Origin: Prevotella sp. UBA1705
GTDB lineage: Bacteria > Bacteroidota > Bacteroidia > Bacteroidales > Bacteroidaceae
NCBI GenBank assembly: GCA_002317385.1
Contig: DCJH01000044.1
Location: 46,295-110,294, forward strand
Direction: 5' to 3'
Length of the DNA: 64,000 bases
This document shows positions 7,777 through 15,666 of the stretch, piece by piece. The notes below the pieces were generated by a model, which searched no databases, had not been told where the DNA came from, and saw only the letters and a list, made by a program, of their open reading frames with translations. The position numbers and the translations under genes were made by a program. Numbering within the stretch: position 1 is the stretch's first letter; every line of letters starts with the position of its first letter.

Positions 7777-8256
7777 ATGCACAGCAACATCTTTCAAATC
7801 AGCACCGAACCGATAGAGAAAAAGCGGTACTGCAATCCCGACGACATCGACGGCGGAGACATGGTATCATTGGACTATGCCTATGACACCAAAACAGAGG
7901 AACGCACAGCTCTTATCCGCTCACTTGTAGAGAACATCCTTCCGCAAGGTATGTTCACCCTCAACCCCGACACCGAGACACTGACCTACAATGGCGGTAT
8001 GGCGGAGTGGAAAAAGAAATATGTAGCCGACATCCAACGCCACGCCATGGAAGTGGACGAACAGAACGTGATGAAATGGATAGGCAAAGCCTACCACCTA
8101 CAAATAGCCATCGCCAACCCACTTGACACGGCTTGCCTTTTCATAACCGAAGAATACGCACCGGCCGAACACTCACGCGAACTCATGCTCATGATTGACC
8201 GCTTGCAGGAGGGCGAACAACTCTATATCGGAGCAATCTTAGGTTATCACTTTTAA
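7777..8256 (+). CDS. ICE protein of unknown function
   Basis: 159-residue acidic soluble protein. It contains DDIDGGDMVSLDYAYD near the start and a helical middle (GGMAEWKKKYVADIQRHAME). No signal peptide, membrane segment or known catalytic motif is seen. It follows the structured element A and precedes another small ORF by 11 bases. Similar proteins are frequent in Bacteroidota ICEs; function unknown. Confidence 0.68.
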   Translation: MHSNIFQISTEPIEKKRYCNPDDIDGGDMVSLDYAYDTKTEERTALIRSLVENILPQGMFTLNPDTETLTYNGGMAEWKKKYVADIQRHAMEVDEQNVMKWIGKAYHLQIAIANPLDTACLFITEEYAPAEHSRELMLMIDRLQEGEQLYIGAILGYHF

Positions 8257-8267
8257 GCGCACACACT

Positions 8268-8501
8268 ATGGAACGGACAACAGAACGCATCCCCACTTGG
8301 GCACTTTGTTACATCACCTATGGCGACCCCACGGCACTCACGGACGAGGACATCGCACTTGTGGACGAATGGAGAGACCGCAACAATGTGGCTGACGTAG
8401 TACTCCACGCAGAGGGAGAAACACCACATCCCTATTTCACTCATTACCCGGCTTTCGGATTGCCAACAGAGGTAATGGATTGCTACTTGATTTATAGGTA
8501 A
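8268..8501 (+). CDS. Small ICE protein, possibly DUF6926-like
   Basis: 77 residues. The segment IPTWALCYITYGDPTALTDE followed by an acidic helix and FTHYPAFGLP is a pattern I associate with short proteins in phages and ICEs of Bacteroidota (possibly DUF6926; this name is tentative). It sits 11 bases after the preceding ORF, in the same operon. Function unknown. Confidence 0.65.
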   Translation: MERTTERIPTWALCYITYGDPTALTDEDIALVDEWRDRNNVADVVLHAEGETPHPYFTHYPAFGLPTEVMDCYLIYR

Positions 8502-8518
8502 CAACATACTAAACACAT

Positions 8519-8551
8519 CCCAATCGGCTTTCATGCCGAGAGCCGATTGGG
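8519..8551 (+). promoter_or_regulatory. Perfect 11-bp stem-loop upstream of the PcfK-like gene
   Basis: CCCAATCGGCT (8519-8529) and AGCCGATTGGG (8541-8551) pair perfectly across an 11-base loop, ending 18 bases before the ATG at 8570. There is no T-run, so it is not an obvious terminator. An alternative hairpin (CGGC with GCCG at 8535-8538) competes with it, which would suit a translational switch or processing site (inference). Confidence 0.45.
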
Positions 8552-8569
8552 ACTAATATCAGTACAAAG

Positions 8570-9001
8570 ATGAAAGGAACAGAACATTTTAAGCAGGTTA
8601 TCAAGAACTATCTTGACCAAAGGGCACAAGAGGATGAACTTTTCCGTGCCAAGCATGAAACGACCCAACGTACCATTGACGATGTGGTGACTTTTATCCT
8701 CAATGAGGTGAAGAAGTCGGGATGTTGCGGATATTCAGACGAGGAGATTTTCTCGCTTGCCGTCCATGCGATAGACGAGCCGAGCCTTGAAATAGGTAAA
8801 CCAATAGATTGCAATGTGGTGGTCAATCATCATATCGAACTGACCGAGGAGGAAAAAGCGCAACAAAAGGCAATTGCACTCAAACGCTTTCAAGAGGAAG
8901 AATTGCGTAAAATCCAGCAACGCAACTCACGCCCAAAGGTTAGCAAACCCCAAGAGAACAAGCAAAACCAACCCTCACTTTTTGACTTTTGTGCACAATG
9001 A
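8570..9001 (+). CDS. PcfK-like protein
   Basis: 143 residues. The start (KGTEHFKQVIKNYLDQRA) and the segment VTFILNEVKKSGCCGYSDEE...AVHAIDE match the PcfK-like family named after the Enterococcus plasmid pCF10. The C-terminal half is a charged coiled coil (EEEKAQQKAIALKRFQEEEL) ending in the motif QPSLFDF, which resembles a sliding-clamp-binding (PIP/beta-clamp) peptide; that resemblance is suggestive only. The stop overlaps the next start (ATGA), so it is coupled to the PcfJ-like gene, its usual partner. Confidence 0.82.
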   Translation: MKGTEHFKQVIKNYLDQRAQEDELFRAKHETTQRTIDDVVTFILNEVKKSGCCGYSDEEIFSLAVHAIDEPSLEIGKPIDCNVVVNHHIELTEEEKAQQKAIALKRFQEEELRKIQQRNSRPKVSKPQENKQNQPSLFDFCAQ

Positions 9002-10272
9002 AACCAAGAACGAAGTTTGAAAAAGCGGTGGTCAGTGCCAATGCACGACTGAAACCGATACAGCCCAAGGCGGTTGAGTGGGCAGTAACAAGCCTTATTC
9101 CACACTATGCTTTTCGTACATCCCAAGTGCATTGTACCTGTGGTGATTGTGGTACGAAGTTTGACAAAAAGGGAAAGTATAAATACGTCCGTTGCCCCCA
9201 TTGTGGCAGACGTTTGCAAGTAGTAGACACGCTGAAACGCAAACAAAGGGAAGCGACCTATTTTTCTACCCTTGAAACCATAGACGGACTGCAAGTACAG
9301 AGGGTATTTCTTCTGCAAGTAGTGTATCACAAAGGAAAAGCAATGCACTTTGAAAATTGGGAGGTTTGCCGTTGGTGGCTCAATTCCAATGGAAAAACAG
9401 CACTCACAGCAAGGGTTCGACTATCGGGATATTTTGTGGATAGTTTCAGTTGGTATTCCGATATAGAATTACGCAAGTCCAACTATGTGCATACTCACAT
9501 TGCCGATACATACGTTTATCCCCGATATACCGTTTTACCCGAACTAAAACGGAATGGAATGGCAGGCAAAATCCCCGATGTACACCCGATGAAACTCATG
9601 GAGAGATTGTTGTCTGACAACCGCATAGAGACGTTGATGAAAGCAAAAACACATAAGGCACTGGCGTATTTTTTGAGTTACCCCGACAAACTTGACAAGT
9701 GTTGGGCATCCTATAAAGTCGCCACACGACAAGGGTACGTACCGGCGGATTTTTCCCTTTGGTGTGATATGGTCGATTGTCTTGATAGATGCGGACGAGA
9801 CATTCATAGCCCGAAATATATCTGCCCAATCAACTTAAAGGCTGAGCATGATAAATGGTTAGCAAAGGTGCGGAACATGGAACGCAGACGGCAAGAAAAA
9901 GAACGTTTGGAACGTACCAAGGCGCAGGAAGCGGAGTTTTATAAAAACAAGTCTTGCTACTTTGGGATTGTCATCCAAGACGGAGACATCGAGGTGTCCG
10001 TGCTCAACTCAATAGAAGCCTACAAAAACGAGGGGGACTACATGCACCATTGCGTTTTCCAGTGTGAATACTATGCCAAGACAGACACACTTGTCTTATC
10101 GGCACACGACCGAGAAGGCAACCGAATCGAAACGGTGGAGTTCTCACTGACAGAGGGCAAAGTGATACAAAGTCGTGGTATATGCAATAAAAACACCGAA
10201 CATCACGACCGCATCGTCAATCTTGTCAATGCGCACGCACACCTTTTCTTTGAAGCACAAAAGACAGCATAA
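8998..10272 (+). CDS. PcfJ-like protein
   Basis: 424 residues from the ATG at 8998 (ATGA overlap with the PcfK-like gene). A zinc ribbon CTCGDCGTKF...CPHCGR lies at residues ~45-75. The C-terminal region with SIEAYKNEGDYMHHCVF followed by VEFSLTEGKVIQSRG is diagnostic of PcfJ-like proteins. A basic coiled segment (RNMERRRQEKERLERTK) sits at ~295-315. PcfJ proteins are widespread in conjugative elements and their biochemical role is unknown. Confidence 0.85.
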   Translation: MKPRTKFEKAVVSANARLKPIQPKAVEWAVTSLIPHYAFRTSQVHCTCGDCGTKFDKKGKYKYVRCPHCGRRLQVVDTLKRKQREATYFSTLETIDGLQVQRVFLLQVVYHKGKAMHFENWEVCRWWLNSNGKTALTARVRLSGYFVDSFSWYSDIELRKSNYVHTHIADTYVYPRYTVLPELKRNGMAGKIPDVHPMKLMERLLSDNRIETLMKAKTHKALAYFLSYPDKLDKCWASYKVATRQGYVPADFSLWCDMVDCLDRCGRDIHSPKYICPINLKAEHDKWLAKVRNMERRRQEKERLERTKAQEAEFYKNKSCYFGIVIQDGDIEVSVLNSIEAYKNEGDYMHHCVFQCEYYAKTDTLVLSAHDREGNRIETVEFSLTEGKVIQSRGICNKNTEHHDRIVNLVNAHAHLFFEAQKTA

Positions 10273-10289
10273 CAATTCTTTGTACTGAA

Positions 10290-10324
10290 CCCCGACTTGC
10301 GCGTGAGCGTAGGCCGGGGCTTTG
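10290..10324 (+). terminator. Possible terminator after the PcfJ-like gene
   Basis: CCCCG (10290-10294) pairs with CGGGG (10315-10319) around a GCGC-GTGA-GCGT segment, followed by CTTTGTC. The T-run is weak, so the call is moderate. Confidence 0.4.
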
Positions 10325-10455
10325 TCGGGCGGGTCTTGGGAAAAATCCTGTTGGCAAGCCTATGCAGTGATAATCTTGTCATCGTTGAGCTTGGGATATA
10401 TTCATTCTAAAAGCAACATACTACAAGCAGATATAAGAATAAATCACCTTGTTTG

Positions 10456-10495
10456 CTAAATATCGGCACTACCCGTGATTTGTGCCGATATTTAG
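10456..10495 (+). promoter_or_regulatory. Upstream palindrome, candidate operator of the AbiE-like pair
   Basis: Perfect 14-bp arms CTAAATATCGGCAC and GTGCCGATATTTAG with a 12-base spacer. The arms share the core TCGGCAC with the second palindrome at 10508-10545, which suggests that one protein binds both. AbiEi antitoxins are known to bind inverted repeats in their own promoters. Confidence 0.6.
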
Positions 10496-10507
10496 ATGAT
10501 TATATGT

Positions 10508-10545
10508 AAATTTTCGGCACTAATCTAATTTAGTGCCGAAAATTT
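10508..10545 (+). promoter_or_regulatory. Promoter-proximal palindrome, candidate operator
   Basis: Perfect 16-bp arms AAATTTTCGGCACTAA (10508-10523) and TTAGTGCCGAAAATTT (10530-10545), spacer of 6. It ends 2 bases before the -7 box, so a bound repressor would cover the -33 region. Confidence 0.65.
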
Positions 10546-10547
10546 GC

Positions 10548-10555
10548 TATCTTTG
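10548..10555 (+). promoter_or_regulatory. Predicted -7 box of the AbiE-like operon
   Basis: TATCTTTG fits TAnnTTTG exactly and stands 18 bases before the ATG at 10574, so the 5' leader would be very short. Confidence 0.6.
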
Positions 10556-10573
10556 TTGCCTAAAATAGCATGA

Positions 10574-11296
10574 ATGGAAAAGAATACTACTGCATATATT
10601 CTTGACTATGCCGATATTCATCCGAATTTCAGCATTGAAGACTTACTTAGTTATCTTGGCAAGAAGATAAGCATAAGCAGGTCAGCACTGTCATGGTATC
10701 TGTTCAAACTCGTCAATGACAATAAACTTGTTCGTACAGGACATGGCATATATTCCAAGATTACAAAACAGATGTTTGCCCCTGAACCGATAGAAAAAGT
10801 ACGGGAGGTAAACGGATTGTTGCAAAAGCATTATCCTTTTGCAAGATTCTGCGTATATCAAGGAGAGATTTTGGCCCCGCTCCAACATCATCTTTCATCC
10901 AACAGAGTGATCTACATTGAAACCGACAGAGATTCAGCGGAGACGGTTTTCAATTTTCTCCGTGAGACAAAGACTGACGTGTTTCTCCGTCCGGATAAGG
11001 AAATGATATACCGCTATATAGATTTGGCAAAGCGTGTATATATCGTTAAAAACCTTGTCTCCGAGGCACCCTTGCAAAAGGTGTCCGGTGTGCCAATGCC
11101 GACTTTGGAAAAAATGCTTGTGGATATATTGAGAGATCCGGATTTCTTTTACTTGCAAGGAAGTGAAAGCGAACATATCATTGAAAATGCGTTCAATCTG
11201 TATACCATAAACAATAATCGTCTGTTTCGCTATGCCGGCAGAAGGAAAGTCATAGACGGACTTAGAACCATACTGAATAATATTACTACCAAATGA
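10574..11296 (+). CDS. AbiEi-like antitoxin / transcriptional regulator (DUF6577-like)
   Basis: 240 residues. The N-terminal ~65 residues form a winged helix (SIEDLLSYLGKKISISRSAL then LVRTGHGIYSK), as in AbiEi antitoxins. The rest (FARFCVYQGEILAPL, RVIYIETDRDSAETVF, PMPTLEKMLVDILRDP) is typical of the C-terminal domain that neutralises the toxin. Its start lies 18 bases after a -7 box preceded by two large palindromes, so autorepression is likely. The stop overlaps the AbiEii-like start by 4 bases. The family call is confident; binding to these palindromes is inferred. Confidence 0.82.
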   Translation: MEKNTTAYILDYADIHPNFSIEDLLSYLGKKISISRSALSWYLFKLVNDNKLVRTGHGIYSKITKQMFAPEPIEKVREVNGLLQKHYPFARFCVYQGEILAPLQHHLSSNRVIYIETDRDSAETVFNFLRETKTDVFLRPDKEMIYRYIDLAKRVYIVKNLVSEAPLQKVSGVPMPTLEKMLVDILRDPDFFYLQGSESEHIIENAFNLYTINNNRLFRYAGRRKVIDGLRTILNNITTK

Positions 11297-12363
11297 TTAA
11301 GAAAGAATGTTTTACCAAAGAGTGGATTGACAGGGTCTCTACCGAACTTAAATACAATGACAAGAACCTTATCGAAAAGGTAATCCGTGCATTATCCTTA
11401 CTCGAAATGCTCGTAAAAGCAGGATGCCCATTGGTTTTCAAAGGAGGAAGTGCGCAAATGCTTATGTTGAACAATGCTACACACAGACTCTCCATTGACA
11501 TTGATGTGATTTGCACTCCGGGAACAGATATAGAGAAATACCTGAAATCGTTCGTGGATTTTGGCTTCATTGATATGGAACTTGTGGAACGGAAACAACG
11601 GGATGATGCAAGTATCCCAAAAAGCCATTCCAAGTTTTTCTATCAGATAGCGTATAGAAGTAATACAAATGAACAATCCTATATCCTGTTGGATGTGCTT
11701 TACGAGGATGTTCACTACTTCATGACCAGACAAATAGCCATAGACAGCCCGTTTGTCAGTCTGGACGGGGACCCTCTGATGGTGACAGTACCCTCTGTGG
11801 AGGATATTTTAGGGGACAAACTGACTGCATTTGCACCAAATACGACCGGAATACCTTATTTCAAGAATGACAGAAATTGCTCAATGGAAATTGCCAAGCA
11901 ACTCTATGATGTGGGACGCTTGTTTGAAAATGTCTCTGATTTACAAGTCACATCAGAGGCCTTTAAGAAGATTGCTCTTGTAGAACTGTCGTACCGTTCA
12001 TTACAGCCGGACTTGCATCAAGTTTATGAAGACATACGCCAGACTGCACTGTGTATTTCCACACGTGGGAAGATTGGGAAAGGCAATTTTGAACTGTTAC
12101 TGGATGGCATCATGCGTGTGAAATCTTTCATGTATAAACAAAGATATATGATTGAGAATGCGATAATAGATGCTTCGCGAGCCGCTTATTTAGCAACACT
12201 GATTGAGAATAATATCTACAAGGTTGAACTGTATTCCAATAATCCGTTAAATATAAAAGACCTGTCTATTCAGCCGTCATTGTCCAATAAATTGAATAAA
12301 TTGAGAAATAATCTTCCGGAGGCATATTATTACTGGGCGAAAACCAGTGAATTGATAAAGTAA
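11293..12363 (+). CDS. AbiEii-like nucleotidyltransferase toxin
   Basis: 356 residues. Nucleotidyltransferase motifs are present: FKGGSAQM (Gly51-Gly52-Ser53), the metal pair Asp69/Asp71 in LSIDIDV, and GDKLTAF with Asp175 and Lys176. This matches AbiEii/AbiGii toxins, which modify cellular targets (tRNA in studied homologues) and cause abortive infection or stabilise mobile elements. It is coupled to the antitoxin by a 4-base overlap. All visible catalytic residues are intact, so the toxin is probably active. The C-terminal ~100 residues are a helical domain of the usual size. Confidence 0.85.
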   Translation: MIKKECFTKEWIDRVSTELKYNDKNLIEKVIRALSLLEMLVKAGCPLVFKGGSAQMLMLNNATHRLSIDIDVICTPGTDIEKYLKSFVDFGFIDMELVERKQRDDASIPKSHSKFFYQIAYRSNTNEQSYILLDVLYEDVHYFMTRQIAIDSPFVSLDGDPLMVTVPSVEDILGDKLTAFAPNTTGIPYFKNDRNCSMEIAKQLYDVGRLFENVSDLQVTSEAFKKIALVELSYRSLQPDLHQVYEDIRQTALCISTRGKIGKGNFELLLDGIMRVKSFMYKQRYMIENAIIDASRAAYLATLIENNIYKVELYSNNPLNIKDLSIQPSLSNKLNKLRNNLPEAYYYWAKTSELIK

Positions 12364-12455
12364 TGACAGTCCCATGTGTCAATATGGAATAGTTCCTATC
12401 ACTGATTTTCTCTACAAATAAAGAATACAACAGTAATAAGGCTTTCATTATAATT

Positions 12456-13062
12456 AGCCAGCCGCCTTACTCCGAGTGGACACTCCAAGTAAGGGCGGCT
12501 GATGTATTTTGATGATTGCAAGGTTTCTCAAGGCCGTTACCCAAGAAAACAACTACAATGTTCCGCTGCATTCCACGTTTTGCCGTCCACATGGGTACGG
12601 TGGCTGGGAGATTGAATGGGTTATCCACCATTGTAGGCTCACACTTGCAATGACGGGTAGCCAATTTGTTTGAAAATCGGACAGCCGTCTTACTCCGAGT
12701 GGACACTCCAAGTAAGGACAGCTGATGTGTATAGAATACGTGAGGCTTCGCAAAGCCGTTATCCAAGAGGACGGCTGCAATGTTCGCTCCGCATCACGTT
12801 TTGCCGTCCACATGGGTAACGGTGATTGGGAGATAAAATGGGCTATCTACCATTGCAGGTTGACACTTGCAATGACGGGTAGCCCATTTGTTTGAAAATC
12901 GGCCAGCCGCCTTACTCCGAGGTTTCACTCCAAGTAAGAACGGCTGATGTGTTATGATGATAATGAGGCTTCGCAAAGTCGTTACCCAAGAGAACGGCTG
13001 CAATGTTCGCTCTGCATCACGTTTTGCCGTCCACATGGGTAACGGTATTCGGGAGAATTGGT
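12456..13062. repeat. Three tandem ~222-bp structured repeats
   Basis: Units begin at the CAGCCG at 12459, 12682 and 12904 (periods 223 and 222); the third is cut off near 13062. Each holds an outer stem CAGCCGCCTTACT / AGTAAG..CGGCTG around a small GAGT/ACTC hairpin, a CCGTTACCC / GGGTAACGG stem, a GACGGC / GCCGTC stem in units 2 and 3, and (units 1 and 2) a long hairpin ATGGGCTA..CATTGCA / TGCAATG..TAGCCCAT. Several differences between units preserve pairing. Reading frames inside are short and not conserved as proteins. The stretch lies between the AbiE-like toxin gene and element B. Confidence 0.75.
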
Positions 13063-13104
13063 TTACCAAAGTCCCTGTTTGAACAACTATCGGGCTTCAT
13101 GGCG

Positions 13105-13355
13105 GCGAGGACGTTTTTACGTGCAAAGGTACTGCGGACGGAGAAACGCCAAGTGCCGCTGTGTTTTCGGTCGGAGGGCTTGACGGCAGCCTTCCACAAA
13201 TTTTCTCGCACACTCTAAAATTTGGGTATTCCGTCTTTGCTCTCTGACCTCACACTTGTCTTTTTCTCCCTCTTGTCCGCAGTATGAGAACGCACGTAAA
13301 ACGTTCCTCCCTGCAACGAAGCTCAATCGAGTTTCACAAAAGGGAAAAGAATGAA
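13105..13355 (+). ncRNA. Candidate structured RNA element, copy B
   Basis: Diverged copy of the element at 7517-7737. P1: GAGGACGTTTTTACGTGC (13107-13124) with 13292-13309. P2: TACTGCGGAC (13130-13139) with GTCCGCAGTA (13275-13284), extended by GGAGAAA/TTTCTCC. P3: CAAGTG/CACTTG. P4: 13170-13186 with 13231-13248 through several wobbles. P5: AAATTTT/AAAATTT (13198-13223). GGCAGCCTTCCACAA and TTGGGTATTCC are shared with copy A, as is the trailing hairpin followed by ACAAAAGGGAAAAGAAT. It ends ~45 bases before the ATG at 13400, mirroring the place of copy A before an ICE gene cluster. Confidence 0.62.
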
Positions 13356-13399
13356 CAACAAAATAATTAAGCGTATTAAACGAATTAAACGAACAAAGT

Positions 13400-13594
13400 A
13401 TGAGAGTACGAAGAATGACAAAAGAACAAGGTGCTAACGTCGGCTTAGAACGTTTCCCCAACTTCCACAGGACTGGAAGTGTGCGAGGCATGAAAAAACT
13501 GTATTACGGACAACACTGTCTGTTGATACGTTGTGGCAGTTACATCTACAATGTTTCATCCAGACCAGACATCTATTATGCAGCCAGTATCTAA
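13400..13594 (+). CDS. Small basic ICE protein, unknown function
   Basis: 64 residues, basic and aromatic (GMKKLYYGQHCLLIRCGSYI). No signal peptide. It begins the second small-gene cluster, downstream of structured element B. Similar short ORFs ending in a YIYNVSS..IYY pattern occur in Bacteroidota ICEs to my knowledge. Function unknown. Confidence 0.6.
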   Translation: MRVRRMTKEQGANVGLERFPNFHRTGSVRGMKKLYYGQHCLLIRCGSYIYNVSSRPDIYYAASI

Positions 13595-13613
13595 CCAACA
13601 AAACGAACAGACT

Positions 13614-13976
13614 ATGTGCAGACTATTGACACCCCAATTAGCTGAAACCTTGAAAGGTTATCCGCTTTACTCACAAGACGGCAAGGGAAAGAACGCCGTA
13701 TGTTGCGCCATTTTCGCTCTTGGCTCTATCCGTTGGTATATCATAGAAGGCAGTACCGAGCAGGGAGACACCATCATGTTTGGTATCGTTATCGGACTTG
13801 CCCAGGATGAATACGGCTATGTATCACTCAATGAACTTTCAGAGTTGGAAATAGACTTGTCAAAACATGGCTTGGGCAAATTGCAAGTAAGGCAACAAGA
13901 GAACTTTCCACCGACACCTTTAAGCCGTTTGCAGGACTATCGCTTGCAGAACTTTCTTGCGAGATTTGACGATTGA
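13614..13976 (+). CDS. DUF2958 protein
   Basis: 120 residues from the ATG at 13614; in-frame starts at 13578 and 13533 also exist but overlap the upstream ORF. The start CRLLTPQLAETLKGYPLYSQDGKG, the WYIIEG segment and DEYGYVSLNELSELE are typical of DUF2958, a family common in mobile elements. The choice of the 13614 start rests on family members beginning close to LLTP. Function unknown. Confidence 0.75.
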   Translation: MCRLLTPQLAETLKGYPLYSQDGKGKNAVCCAIFALGSIRWYIIEGSTEQGDTIMFGIVIGLAQDEYGYVSLNELSELEIDLSKHGLGKLQVRQQENFPPTPLSRLQDYRLQNFLARFDD

Positions 13977-13987
13977 CAATTATCCGT

Positions 13988-14014
13988 CAGCCGTGGCGGT
14001 TTGCGTCACGGCTG
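13988..14014 (+). promoter_or_regulatory. Stem-loop upstream of the ORF at 14036
   Basis: CAGCCGTG (13988-13995) and CACGGCTG (14007-14014) form a perfect 8-bp stem ending 21 bases before the ATG. This is the same placement as the hairpin before the PcfK-like gene. No T-run follows. Confidence 0.4.
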
Positions 14015-14035
14015 GCATCTAAACACTACAAGAAT

Positions 14036-14413
14036 ATGAAGAAACAAACAATCATAGAGCGTATCACCCGATGTGCCGAGAGCTTAGGCTGGTACGTGCA
14101 GACATCGAGGGACAAAGAAAGGGACATCACTTTCTTCACCTTTTCCCAATTCACACCCAAAGGGCAGGACTTTGCCTTTGAGGTAGAAATGAAAGGCACT
14201 GACCTTAGCAGTCTTGTGCAGTCTATGAGCAACTATTACGAGGGCTTTGACGTGGATGCGGAAGCCTATCTATGGCTTGACAGCAACGGACACGGGAAGA
14301 ACGGTGCACCTTACCGTATGAGGGATGTGCTGGACGACATGGAAGCAGGCAAGAGAATGGTTGAACAACTCTTTGATGCAATGGAAGAACTCAAAATCAA
14401 GATAGAACCATGA
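14036..14413 (+). CDS. ICE protein of unknown function, paralogue of the next gene
   Basis: 125 residues from the ATG at 14036; the upstream extension overlaps the DUF2958 gene and is unlikely. Pattern: QTIIERITRCAESLGW, then FSQFTPKGQDFAFEVEM and DVDAEAYLWLDSNG. The next protein has the same layout (IIRIANQCGWDA, NRKTPSGVPFCFSTEM), so the two look like diverged tandem duplicates. The stop overlaps the next ATG (ATGA). Function unknown. Confidence 0.65.
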   Translation: MKKQTIIERITRCAESLGWYVQTSRDKERDITFFTFSQFTPKGQDFAFEVEMKGTDLSSLVQSMSNYYEGFDVDAEAYLWLDSNGHGKNGAPYRMRDVLDDMEAGKRMVEQLFDAMEELKIKIEP

Positions 14414-14790
14414 ATTTGACAGACATTATCCGCATCGCCAATCAATGTGGATGGGATGCAGAACCGCACTTCACAGATAATGTGATAAGCATAAATTTCA
14501 ACCGAAAAACACCGAGTGGAGTGCCGTTTTGCTTTTCGACTGAAATGGCAGACGGAGAAGTTGATATGCTGATTGGGGAGCTTATTTCCTTTGTTGAAGC
14601 AGCTGAACCGGCCGTATGTGCCGAAATGTGGATGATACGTAGTGGCGTGGTTGCTCCACACCACTATTGCAGGGCAGTGAACGACATGGAGAATATCCGA
14701 ACGGAAGCGTGGATATTGGCTTGTAAATTGGCAAGAGAAAGCATGGAACATCTTCCCATACGTCCATTTGCAAATGGAATAAGCAACTAA
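14410..14790 (+). CDS. ICE protein of unknown function, paralogue of the previous gene
   Basis: 126 residues. It shares the TPxG-x-x-FxFxxEM segment and the later AExW pattern with the preceding protein. It is translationally coupled to it and ends the second small-gene cluster. Soluble, slightly acidic, no known motif. Confidence 0.65.
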   Translation: MNLTDIIRIANQCGWDAEPHFTDNVISINFNRKTPSGVPFCFSTEMADGEVDMLIGELISFVEAAEPAVCAEMWMIRSGVVAPHHYCRAVNDMENIRTEAWILACKLARESMEHLPIRPFANGISN

Positions 14791-14828
14791 GTGTGGGCAT
14801 TTATTGCCTCACACATCTTTCATTTTTC
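14791..14828 (+). terminator. Terminator after the second small-gene cluster
   Basis: GTGTGGGCA / TGCCTCACAC hairpin (14791-14814) followed by ATCTTTCATTTTT. It lies where this cluster meets the convergent HTH gene. Confidence 0.6.
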
Positions 14829-15048
14829 GTCCTCTCTTTGGGAGACCTCCTTTTTTGTATTCAAGCAGGTCTGAACCAAGAAATAGTAGTTTCTCGCTTT
14901 GCCCTTGCCTGATGAATGGCAAGGGCTTTTCGGGATGACCAATGTATGTATAGATGGTGCATCGGTGGACACCGAGGATGCGAGCAGCTTCGCTTACAGA
15001 GTAATGGCGTTCGGGGATGACCCGATGTAAACGTTCTTTGAAATACAT
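14809..15048 (-). CDS. HTH protein, excisionase/MerR-like
   Basis: 79 residues from the ATG at 15048; the frame is open further upstream but without family similarity. A helix-turn-helix of the HTH_17/excisionase type occupies residues ~15-38 (YSVSEAARILGVHRCTIYTY), followed by the usual wing (LPFIRQGQSEKLLFLGSDLLEY) and a basic tail. Such proteins act as recombination directionality factors or small regulators in ICEs. The gene is convergent with the ICE cluster to its left. Confidence 0.75.
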   Translation of the reverse strand: MYFKERLHRVIPERHYSVSEAARILGVHRCTIYTYIGHPEKPLPFIRQGQSEKLLFLGSDLLEYKKGGLPKRGRKMKDV

Positions 15049-15222
15049 AGTCCTTTGCGAATGATTTCTGCAAAGGTAAAGCGATGATAAGTTTTGAAAA
15101 ATATGCAAGTATAGGCATATCAGTGACTTAGTGTGACATTGAGGGACAAACTTCATCAAAAACAATTACATTGAATATCAAGCATGGCTTTTCTGAAATT
15201 TATGAGGTATATATGTTTTCAG

Positions 15223-15476
15223 GTTGACAGCGTTGACAAGGGTGACAAGTCAAAAAATAGTTCTGTATGTAAGAAGATAAGCCTCTGATATACATTATTC
15301 TATCTTACTTTTATTAGAAAAAATATAGAGTTATAATAGGCAGTGTTTTGTCAACGCTTGGCACGGTTTTTTCGAGGAAACGGAAAAATGGCAACCTTTG
15401 TCAACGTTTGTCAACGCATCTATTTTCATGAAAGTATTTGAGATACTGACGATTACTTGTTGTCAACACTGTCACC
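15223..15476. repeat. GTCAAC iteron-like array
   Basis: GTTGAC occurs at 15223 and 15232 with GTGACAAG at 15242, and the inverse GTCAAC at 15350, 15400, 15410 and 15462 with GTCACC at 15471. Neighbouring boxes are 9-10 bases apart, i.e. on one face of the helix, and the two orientations flank an AT-rich centre (15255-15340). No gene lies here. Position downstream of the primase operon suggests a replication origin or a regulator-binding array. Confidence 0.5.
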
Positions 15477-15666
15477 TCGAAAATATGTGCATATTATATT
15501 TTCAGAAATGCTAATGAATAGCTTGAATATATCTATATCTACATTGCGTAGACCTCTCTATGTCTGATACTTCATGTATATCTTGAGCTGTAAGTTGACC
15601 TGTTTTAATAAAAAAGGCCATCAATAATGATGACCAGTTTGCGGAGTGGGCGTTTACATACGTTAC

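Noticed and set aside
12467..13069. Overlapping - strand ORFs of 86-99 codons inside the triplicated repeat
   Set aside because: They resemble each other only because the DNA repeats; frames differ between units and have no protein features. RNA/DNA structure explains the conservation better.
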